Source of the DNA: Dehalococcoidia bacterium UBA7891
GTDB lineage: Bacteria; Chloroflexota; Dehalococcoidia; Lucifugimonadales; UBA826
NCBI GenBank assembly: GCA_002500485.1
Contig: DLRJ01000042.1
Coordinates: 1-5,328 of the forward strand
Direction of reading: 5' to 3'
Length of the DNA stretch: 5,328 bases
Shown: in pieces, positions 1 to 5,328 of the stretch
How positions within the stretch are numbered: position 1 is the first letter of the stretch
Layout: the number at the start of each line of letters is the position of its first letter
Notes under the pieces: model-generated
The model's input: the letters and a program-made list of their open reading frames with translations, nothing else
Databases searched by the model: none
What the model was told of the DNA's origin: nothing
Made by a program: the position numbers and the translations under genes

Positions 1-359
1 TTTTGATCAAATCTAATTTAATTTTAACATGGTTGCCAAAATTTCTTCCTATTGCGTCATAAATATTTAAGCATAATAAAAGTAAAAAATAAGAAATTCG
101 AGTAACTAACTAAGTGGCGACCTCTACGGTTTAAGCATCGCACCTGATCATCAAAATAGGCGTGATAAATATAAGGTTATGGAAAAAAGATAGCCTCCAA
201 AAGAGATTTCGCAGAAGATAGACTGACAATTCACGTTATATCAATAAATCCAAGATTTTGTCCTCTTAATATAGAGATACAATGATACGCAATTACGGGT
301 TAATAACCTTACTATAAACTGATTAATGCTACAGAAAATATCTGCAAAAGCAAAGAGTG

Positions 360-371
360 CTGCCTAGGCAG
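360..371. repeat. 12-bp perfect palindrome CTGCCTAGGCAG
   Basis: The sequence CTGCCTAGGCAG equals its own reverse complement and is GC-rich within an AT-rich surround. It lies about 200 bp upstream of the epimerase start. It has no loop and no following T-run, so it does not look like a terminator; a dimeric protein-binding site is conceivable. A single 12-bp palindrome can arise by chance, and no second copy was noticed. Confidence 0.3.
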
Positions 372-477
372 GATCTGTGTGGATAGCAAAACCAAACGAT
401 GTCAGTAACTTGATCATAGAACTATTCATGCTCCTATACGTTGAATAATGTACATAAAAAAGCAATAGCCGTTTAAT

Positions 478-505
478 TTGCAATCGATAGTTATATTTTT
501 ATCAT
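478..505 (+). promoter_or_regulatory. weak sigma70-like promoter candidate for the epimerase gene
   Basis: TTGCAA at 478-483 matches the -35 consensus at four of six bases. TATCAT at 500-505 matches the -10 consensus at five of six, with a 16-bp spacer. Transcription would start near 512, leaving a leader of roughly 60 bases before the ATG at 571. In DNA this AT-rich such matches are common, so this is only the best-looking candidate in the upstream region. Confidence 0.22.
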
Positions 506-570
506 AATATCTAAAAAACGTGGACTTTTCGTATTAATGTAAAGTAGAGTTAATAGAACAAAATTAAATA

Positions 571-1905
571 ATGTCGACAACAATAAAATCTGTCTGTAGT
601 GCTTGGGCAGACTACATCAATGCGCTAGATGATCTGCCAATACTATGTGATGTCAAGGCTTTTCGTGATCAATTTATATGTGATGAATCCTTTCGGAAGG
701 GGTTAAATGAAGATTGCCTCGCGATAATAAAAAATATTTATCCAAAGCTTAAGATCAATGATGTGCATTTCGTCCTTCCTCGGCAGGTCAAGGAAAAATT
801 AGGTAAGGACTATGAACCCTCAACGGAAGCATTAGCATTAAAAAGTGCCCTAGAAACAGATAAACTTCTTCGTCGTTCAATTCTAGAAATGGAGCCAGCG
901 CATCTAGGCTGGCGCGAGTGGCGTAATAATCAAATTAACCGTTATAGGCGTGAAGATCAAAGTATTAGATGTAAACAGATAACATTTATACCTTTTGCAA
1001 TCGAACTAACCAAGGGCTGCTCGGGTATGTGTTCATTCTGCGGTTTATCTGCAGAAAAACTTGATGATGTTGATGTAGGTTTTGAGTCGGCAAAAGATAT
1101 TTACAAACACTTACTATCTGAATTGCATCGATTAAGCGGTCCTTTGGCTGTGGCAGGTGTTTTGTACTGGGCGACTGATCCCTTCGATCACCCTGAATAT
1201 GAGTCATTTTCAGAATTATATGCAGAAGAGTTTGGTTTATGGCCTGCAACTACTACAGCAACTGGTGAGCTAAATCCTCAAAGGCTAATATCATTAACTA
1301 AATCTGAAATACAAAAACGTCCCTGGGGGCTGAGATGCTCACTGCGTAGTCATTATGCTTTTGAAAAAATATTCAAAACACTTTCTCCTAGACAACGTGC
1401 CTGTATATCATTTATACCACAATATAAAGGATCGCTAAGCATTCCTGCGATTGCAGGTAGAGCATATGATCCTCTGAAAGTGGATCAACAGCTTCAGGAT
1501 GGTGGAACGATTGCATGTATGTCAGGGTTGCTGATCTCAATACCAAGTAAGGAAGTACGACTTATAACTCCCTGCATTGCTGAACCTAACCACTTAAATG
1601 GATATAGAACCTTAGCAAAATGCTCATTCACATCGAAGAAGGATTTATCAGAGGCTCTTGACTGGCTTACACAGATGATGCCCTGTCCGAATATAGAACT
1701 TGACACTCTTCTAAAGATTACTATTGATCGTAGTCAGTTTCACCTCTACGAATCAACTAAGCTTGTGGGCCTATTAGAGTGTCTATATTTAGCTCCTGCC
1801 AGTTTAAGAATGTTGATAGCTAAAAGCAAGGGTCGCTGGGAAGTTGACAACCTATTTAAGCACTGCCTTGAACTGATACAGCACGGCGTGATAATCACTT
1901 TGTAG
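571..1905 (+). CDS. PoyD-type radical SAM peptide amino acid epimerase
   Basis: This 444-residue protein is predicted to convert L-residues of a ribosomal precursor peptide into D-residues using a 5'-deoxyadenosyl radical. The radical SAM cluster motif is Cys150-X3-Cys154-X2-Cys157 within KGCSGMCSFCGLSA. Other segments fit what I know of the PoyD/OspD epimerase family: YWATDPFDHPEYESF (199-213), ATTTATGE (226-233), AGRAYDP (295-301), TIACMSGLL (313-321) and LITPCIAEP (331-339). The approximately 110-residue N-terminal region, with FRDQFICDESFR (31-42), and the C-terminal helical tail also fit that family. Cys316 or Cys335 could be the thiol that returns a hydrogen atom to the peptide radical; this is inferred by analogy with PoyD. 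The ATG at 571 is preceded by an in-frame TAA at 565-567, so no longer start exists; no clear Shine-Dalgarno sequence is present. The gene converges on the B12 radical SAM gene and overlaps its end by 11 bp. The family call is firm; substrate and site specificity are unknown. Confidence 0.88.
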   Translation: MSTTIKSVCSAWADYINALDDLPILCDVKAFRDQFICDESFRKGLNEDCLAIIKNIYPKLKINDVHFVLPRQVKEKLGKDYEPSTEALALKSALETDKLLRRSILEMEPAHLGWREWRNNQINRYRREDQSIRCKQITFIPFAIELTKGCSGMCSFCGLSAEKLDDVDVGFESAKDIYKHLLSELHRLSGPLAVAGVLYWATDPFDHPEYESFSELYAEEFGLWPATTTATGELNPQRLISLTKSEIQKRPWGLRCSLRSHYAFEKIFKTLSPRQRACISFIPQYKGSLSIPAIAGRAYDPLKVDQQLQDGGTIACMSGLLISIPSKEVRLITPCIAEPNHLNGYRTLAKCSFTSKKDLSEALDWLTQMMPCPNIELDTLLKITIDRSQFHLYESTKLVGLLECLYLAPASLRMLIAKSKGRWEVDNLFKHCLELIQHGVIITL

Positions 1906-3862
1906 TTTGGTTAAGGATCCTTCCACCAGGCCAATGTGATATAGACAATTCAACGTCGTTATATAACTGTACAAGGGTAATTATTTGATTATTAAGTACA
2001 ACTATTAAGCCTTGCTCAATAGCTTCTATTAGCAATTGATCGAGATGGCATTGATCTTGTATAGAACTATTGCTTATTAATGTAGTTAAAACGGCCCTGG
2101 AACGATACTTTCTACAGTAAAGCAATAGATCAACCATGGACTGGCTAATGCTATATCTATTTATTACGCCTCCAGGGTTTCGTTCATCTAGGATAAGCGG
2201 TTTCTCTCCCTTTTCTTGTACTAAAAGTAACGAGGGCTGATAAAGTCCTGCTTTTAGACGCTCTGCCCAATAATCCCTCCATTTAATTGCAATCTTTCTG
2301 CAAGCTCTATGGGTTTTGCTCCAAGCACCTAGTCCATCATCCTTAAGCTCATCTCTACCAAGCCGTTTAAAGAAATAAGCAATGTCATCATGATAGCCTT
2401 GATAATCAGGATAAATATGTAAATAGGCCTCAAAAGGCTCTAGCTCGAGGTTCCATTGGCTTGGACTATTATGATAGGGGCTAAAGCGGTCTAGTCGTAT
2501 AGGAATAAAACCATTTGGAGGGCGTAAATGAAATAGTTTTGGTAGTAATTCCAAAGTTTCATTATACCAATTATCCTCCTCTCCAGGAAAGCCACTAAGG
2601 ATGGACCATGATGGACGAATTCCATATTCACGACATAACCTAAGGCATTGAAGATTAAGAGATGCAGAAGTACCCTTACGCATCAACTTCAATACAGGAT
2701 CTGATAAAGATTCAATACCAGGTTGAATATACCTTACACCACTTGATCGGAATTGTTTGACCTGTTTTTCGCTTATGTCTGCCTTGGTTTCGTAAAAAAG
2801 CGTAAGTTGTTCGCCATCAAGAAGTGTTAGAAATTGGTCAAAGTAATTCTTAGCGATAATATTATCGACGAATTCGATCTTCCTGATCTTATATTTATGG
2901 GTAATTTTGTTGACAGTTTTAACCATTTCAATAGGTGTCTTTGCTCGATAATTCATTCCTTTACCATTGAGCCCACAAAAGGTACAATGACTCCGTTGGC
3001 CCCACCAACATCCGCGCGACGATTCTAAGAGGAGACCGGGCTCAACCGATATTGAACTATTATTGATAGCATTAAAGTAATCATCAAAACATGGTACGGG
3101 TGATTTATCCATATCCTTTAATGTTGATCTTTCAAGATTTACATCGAGAGCCCCATCATATTTTGATATATCTTCCTGTGCAATTACACCAACCGTTTTA
3201 AGACCATTAGCATTACCTTGCAAAAGAGAATTACAAAGTAATGGTAGGCTTTCCTCACCCTCTCCAGTACATACATAGTCTAACCATTTGGCTCTTCGTA
3301 ATAAGCCAATTCCAAGAATACTCTCTGTATTTGGACCTCCCATGATGGTATATATATCTGGACTTAGTGCTTTAACACCTCTAAGTACTGCCAAAGAAGC
3401 TAGATTCTGTTGAAACATTGAGCTACAAATCACTATCTTTGGCCTAGATTCAGCGATCTGCTCGACTACATGCTGTATCCAATCCTTGGCATGTTTGGCC
3501 ACTTTGATAGCCGTATCATCAACCCATGGATACGGCCTACCAACAAAAGCTTCCTGTTGCTTTAGAAAGCCCTCGCCAAAGGCAGCCTCAGCAAAGGTCC
3601 ATTCACCCTTTAGAAGAACTGTGCTCGAGTTCAGAAGAGAATTATATTTATTGGCACCAATTATTTCTGCAAACTCTAGTCCGTAATACTTAATTAGTGT
3701 ACTAATTCCCGCCTGCACTAAACAGGACTTAAGTATACTTGCGCCCAAAGCTGGATGCGTAAGCTTGTGATAAGGCATATAGGCAAAAAGGACATCATGA
3801 TTTCCGTGAGAGACATGCCCGGTCATGTGATGCGTAGGGTTTATTACTGTTGAAGGATTCAT
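1895..3862 (-). CDS. B12-binding radical SAM RiPP maturation protein 1 (putative peptide C-methyltransferase)
   Basis: This 655-residue protein closely fits the RiPP maturation radical SAM protein 1 family (rSAM_ocin_1 type), thought to methylate unactivated carbons of precursor peptides with SAM and cobalamin. An N-terminal segment with PALGASILKSCLVQAGI (37-53) and GEWTFAEAAFG (86-96) precedes a cobalamin-binding Rossmann region (about 141-210: SSMFQQNLASL, MGGPNTES, CTGEGEESLP). The radical SAM domain follows, with Cys285-X7-Cys293-X2-Cys296 in RGCWWGQRSHCTFCGLNG, PGIESLSDPVLKLMRKG (381-397), GFPGE (424-428) and IRLDRFSPY (455-463). The last 90 or so residues look like a small helical or winged-helix domain. 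The usual B12 lower-ligand motif DxHxxG is not seen. It is the last gene of the leftward operon, 65 bp after the MetX-like gene. No strong ribosome binding site precedes the ATG at 3862; Met13 is an alternative start, and the first 22 residues, with five His, match no conserved segment. Methylation is inferred from family; the residue targeted cannot be told. Confidence 0.9.
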   Translation of the reverse strand: MNPSTVINPTHHMTGHVSHGNHDVLFAYMPYHKLTHPALGASILKSCLVQAGISTLIKYYGLEFAEIIGANKYNSLLNSSTVLLKGEWTFAEAAFGEGFLKQQEAFVGRPYPWVDDTAIKVAKHAKDWIQHVVEQIAESRPKIVICSSMFQQNLASLAVLRGVKALSPDIYTIMGGPNTESILGIGLLRRAKWLDYVCTGEGEESLPLLCNSLLQGNANGLKTVGVIAQEDISKYDGALDVNLERSTLKDMDKSPVPCFDDYFNAINNSSISVEPGLLLESSRGCWWGQRSHCTFCGLNGKGMNYRAKTPIEMVKTVNKITHKYKIRKIEFVDNIIAKNYFDQFLTLLDGEQLTLFYETKADISEKQVKQFRSSGVRYIQPGIESLSDPVLKLMRKGTSASLNLQCLRLCREYGIRPSWSILSGFPGEEDNWYNETLELLPKLFHLRPPNGFIPIRLDRFSPYHNSPSQWNLELEPFEAYLHIYPDYQGYHDDIAYFFKRLGRDELKDDGLGAWSKTHRACRKIAIKWRDYWAERLKAGLYQPSLLLVQEKGEKPLILDERNPGGVINRYSISQSMVDLLLYCRKYRSRAVLTTLISNSSIQDQCHLDQLLIEAIEQGLIVVLNNQIITLVQLYNDVELSISHWPGGRILNQTTK

Positions 3863-3927
3863 ACACTATAGATTAGCAGTGCAGGTTATTTATGACAGAA
3901 TATGTAAACTAATTACGATAACATCAT
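3863..3927 (-). other. 65-bp intra-operon spacer
   Basis: This is the spacer between the MetX-like stop and the start of the B12 radical SAM gene. Only a four-codon ATG frame lies in it, so it does not hide a precursor peptide. No hairpin plus T-run and no convincing -35/-10 pair was seen, which fits read-through transcription from the upstream genes. The bases just before the ATG at 3862 lack a recognisable Shine-Dalgarno sequence. Confidence 0.5.
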
Positions 3928-4998
3928 CTATGCATATAGTGATTTATACAAAAAGGGAATTACAGAACCTAGCGATTGCTGATCGTAAAGGTAAGAGCCA
4001 TGGCCATAGTTCGATCGAGTTACTCGTAATTGAGAATTTACACCATTTGAGCTTGCTTGCCTATGAATACTTAGCATTCCTTCTACAGGATATCGCCAAT
4101 CCTGAGCACAGGGTATCTGAATCAATTTGGTTCTTAGATCTTTCCATCGCGCCCATAGATTCGGAATACTACGTTCCAAATCAAATAAAGTGCTAGAGCG
4201 CAGGGTACAAAGCAACGAGTTTGGATCGCTCCCCTTTAAGGACCCAGGAGGTCCAGCAATAAATTTATCTAAAGCTGAGCAAGGCTTACTAAAGTTGACA
4301 TCAAGTTTTAGATCTTGCCTGCGGACATCGACAGGGAATAAGTCTTCAAGACGACTGTGACTAAGTTGAAATAGGCGATTAAAGCCCAACATCTCTTGCA
4401 TCCCACTCATCGAAGGGATGTCTTCAGGAACATAGCTGCCCTGGTTCCAAGCCGGATCAGAGCATATTAATTCTCGGATAAAGGCAAAGGCCGCCATTGT
4501 ATGAGCACTGCATCTCAAAGCAGATTGAAAAATAATTGCAATATCAAAAAGTTGAGGATCTAATGTTAACCATGTGTAGGCAAAAAATCCACCATAGCTA
4601 CCACCTATTAATGCCCTAACTCGATTAATACCGAGCATGTTAAGGACTTTCTGATTTGCCCTGATTGAATCAGTAACTGTAACCGTAGGGAAGCTCAAGC
4701 CAAATTGCTTACCATTAATTGGATTGATTGAGCTTGGGCTAGAGCTGCCGTGTAGGCTCCCGAGCGCAGCCATTGAGATAACGCAGAAATGGTCTGTGTC
4801 AATCAATTCTCCAGGACCAATGAACCACCATTCCTTCTGAGTGGCAACTTCAATCCCCCCAGTAAGTGTGGGGCAGACAATCACTACATTAGAGCCATCA
4901 GAATGTGGTTCTCCACTTATGGAGTAGCAAATCTCAACAGGATCAAGAATCTGTCCGGATTCCAAGCGCATTGGACGTTGAAGGCGAACAATAGGCAT
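3928..4998 (-). CDS. MetX-like alpha/beta-hydrolase-fold O-acyltransferase
   Basis: This 356-residue protein has the pattern of the homoserine O-acetyltransferase (MetX) family and is of normal length for it. The oxyanion-side segment CPTLTGG (42-48) is followed by GPGELIDTDHFCVIS (61-75), LGSLHGSSSPSSINP (79-93), FPTVTVTDSIRAN (103-115) and the nucleophile elbow IGGSYGG (131-137). The likely triad is Ser134, Asp300 (in AQDWRYP) and His333 (in YGHGSYL). Arg208 falls where MetX enzymes carry the Arg that holds the substrate carboxylate. Differences from housekeeping MetX include Tyr135 after the nucleophile, the CP start of the TLTG motif and Gly-Ser after the catalytic His. The ATG at 4998 shares a base with the TAA of the upstream gene (TAATG), indicating translational coupling, and the B12 radical SAM gene follows 65 bp downstream. 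Placement in a RiPP operon suggests acylation of a peptide hydroxyl, as CefG of this family acetylates a secondary metabolite. A methionine-pathway role or plain hydrolase activity is possible. Confidence 0.8.
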   Translation of the reverse strand: MPIVRLQRPMRLESGQILDPVEICYSISGEPHSDGSNVVIVCPTLTGGIEVATQKEWWFIGPGELIDTDHFCVISMAALGSLHGSSSPSSINPINGKQFGLSFPTVTVTDSIRANQKVLNMLGINRVRALIGGSYGGFFAYTWLTLDPQLFDIAIIFQSALRCSAHTMAAFAFIRELICSDPAWNQGSYVPEDIPSMSGMQEMLGFNRLFQLSHSRLEDLFPVDVRRQDLKLDVNFSKPCSALDKFIAGPPGSLKGSDPNSLLCTLRSSTLFDLERSIPNLWARWKDLRTKLIQIPCAQDWRYPVEGMLSIHRQASSNGVNSQLRVTRSNYGHGSYLYDQQSLGSVIPFLYKSLYA

Positions 4999-5000
4999 TA
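4996..5000 (-). promoter_or_regulatory. TAATG stop/start overlap (translational coupling)
   Basis: On the - strand the TAA stop of the upstream partial gene (5000-4998) and the ATG of the MetX-like gene (4998-4996) share one base. Only weakly purine-rich sequence (GAAAAG, about 15 bases upstream) precedes the start. Re-initiation by ribosomes finishing the upstream gene is therefore the probable route of translation. This supports the choice of 4998 as the start and the operon assignment. Confidence 0.75.
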
Positions 5001-5328
5001 GCGATCTAAGTACTTTTCAGACATTCTTGATGGTGGAATTAGATACCTATCATCCATACCAACCTCCATAAGATTTATTCGCGCCTGTAGGTAGTCAACC
5101 TGTGCTTTAAGTTGATTTATCTGGGCAGTTTTGCTTAACCAAATGCCCGCAACCAACCTACCCATACGTTCAATTTCCATATGATCTTCATTTATTGTAG
5201 AGGCTTGGCCAGTTGAGGTCCACTTTATTGAAAATAGACTATCTCGATTAGGAAAATAATTACACCTGGTCCACTCATTACTTTGCGCGTAATGTTCATG
5301 ATAGTTTTGGATCTCTTCTGTCGAAGGC
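4998..5328 (-). CDS. C-terminal part of an unrecognised protein, open at the window edge
   Basis: The frame ending in TAA at 5000-4998 stays open to the right edge of the window, giving 109 visible residues. An internal ATG at 5180 would give only 60 residues, but the open frame continues at least 49 codons upstream, so the true start probably lies beyond 5328. The visible part is polar and aromatic (EWTRCNYFPNRDSLFSIKW, visible residues 18-36). It is followed by a predicted coiled-coil-like helix (AQINQLKAQVDYLQARINLM) and a short charged tail ending EKYLDR. I do not recognise the family. No membrane segment, metal-binding cysteine cluster or RiPP leader motif (double Gly, Nif11 or nitrile-hydratase-like) is visible. 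The TAATG overlap with the MetX-like gene implies co-translation, so the two products may act in the same step or complex. A precursor peptide is unlikely, since the C-terminus is neither repetitive nor rich in Asn, Gly, Ala, Val or Thr. Confidence 0.65.
   Translation of the reverse strand, partial: PSTEEIQNYHEHYAQSNEWTRCNYFPNRDSLFSIKWTSTGQASTINEDHMEIERMGRLVAGIWLSKTAQINQLKAQVDYLQARINLMEVGMDDRYLIPPSRMSEKYLDR

Larger units (their letters stand above)
1..570. other. AT-rich stretch without a supported gene
   Basis: I read the ATG starts on both strands and several GTG/TTG starts. The ATG frames on the + strand close within about 13 codons (starts near 29, 282 and 327 are the longest). The longest - strand frame ends at 364-366 and is open for only 44 codons, with its ATG at 429 giving 21 residues. 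None resembles a RiPP leader peptide or has a ribosome binding site. I saw no tRNA-like or rRNA-like segment and no hairpin followed by a T-run. The stretch probably serves as upstream regulatory DNA for the epimerase gene, together with spacer or decayed sequence. Confidence 0.6.

Noticed and set aside
3..62. Open frame at the left edge ending in TAA, as the tail of a gene from outside
   Set aside because: Nineteen codons of low-complexity AT-rich sequence give no family signal, and an open frame of this length is common by chance.
298..308. GGTTA-A-TAACC inverted repeat
   Set aside because: The five-base arms with a one-base spacer are too short to support a terminator or operator call in AT-rich DNA.
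2..416. Three TGATCA sites (4-9, 145-150, 411-416)
   Set aside because: They have no regular spacing or shared flanks, and six-base palindromes are frequent; this is not a supportable repeat array.
364..429. 21-residue - strand ORF (ATG at 429) as a possible short peptide
   Set aside because: It has no ribosome binding site, leader motif or operon link; this length is expected by chance.
986..1249. 87-residue - strand frame inside the epimerase gene
   Set aside because: It is antisense to the conserved radical SAM core of the epimerase and has no features of its own.
2834..3028. 64-residue + strand frame inside the B12 radical SAM gene
   Set aside because: It is a shadow of the strongly motif-supported - strand gene, covering the region of its Cys cluster.
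3879..4196. 105-residue frame on the + strand, antisense to the end of the MetX-like gene
   Set aside because: It lies almost wholly opposite a gene with clear family motifs, has no ribosome binding site and shows no recognisable domain.
5001..5180. Treating the ATG at 5180 as the start of a 60-residue protein
   Set aside because: The frame is open from 5181 to the window edge with no stop, so a longer gene truncated by the window is more likely.

Overview
The window holds part of what looks like a gene set for a radical-SAM-modified peptide natural product (RiPP). Two of the three complete genes belong to recognisable RiPP-maturation radical SAM families. One is a PoyD-type peptide amino acid epimerase (571-1905, + strand). 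The other is a B12-binding radical SAM protein of the RiPP maturation protein 1 / peptide C-methyltransferase type (1895-3862, - strand). Both were assigned by reading motifs, without a database search.

Layout from left to right: positions 1-570 are AT-rich, dense in stop codons in all frames, and hold no convincing gene. They contain a 12-bp perfect palindrome and a weak promoter candidate for the epimerase. The epimerase gene runs rightward and its end overlaps the end of the leftward methyltransferase gene by 11 bp. On the - strand, reading right to left, come the C-terminal part of an unrecognised protein (open at the window edge), a MetX-like alpha/beta-hydrolase acyltransferase joined to it by a TAATG stop/start overlap, a 65-bp spacer, and then the methyltransferase. 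These three genes are probably one operon whose promoter and first gene(s) lie beyond position 5328.

Inferred joint function: a ribosomal precursor peptide would receive D-residues from the epimerase and C-methyl groups from the B12 radical SAM enzyme, as in polytheonamide-type proteusins. The MetX-like enzyme would be an unusual extra tailoring step, perhaps O-acylation of a hydroxyl. No precursor peptide, protease or transporter gene is visible here, so the substrate must be encoded outside the window or elsewhere in the genome.

Organism: a bacterium with a low-GC genome (my impression is about 40 percent; not counted). The starts have no strong Shine-Dalgarno sequences. Both radical SAM families occur in cyanobacteria, among other groups, so a cyanobacterium is possible, but nothing in the window settles this.
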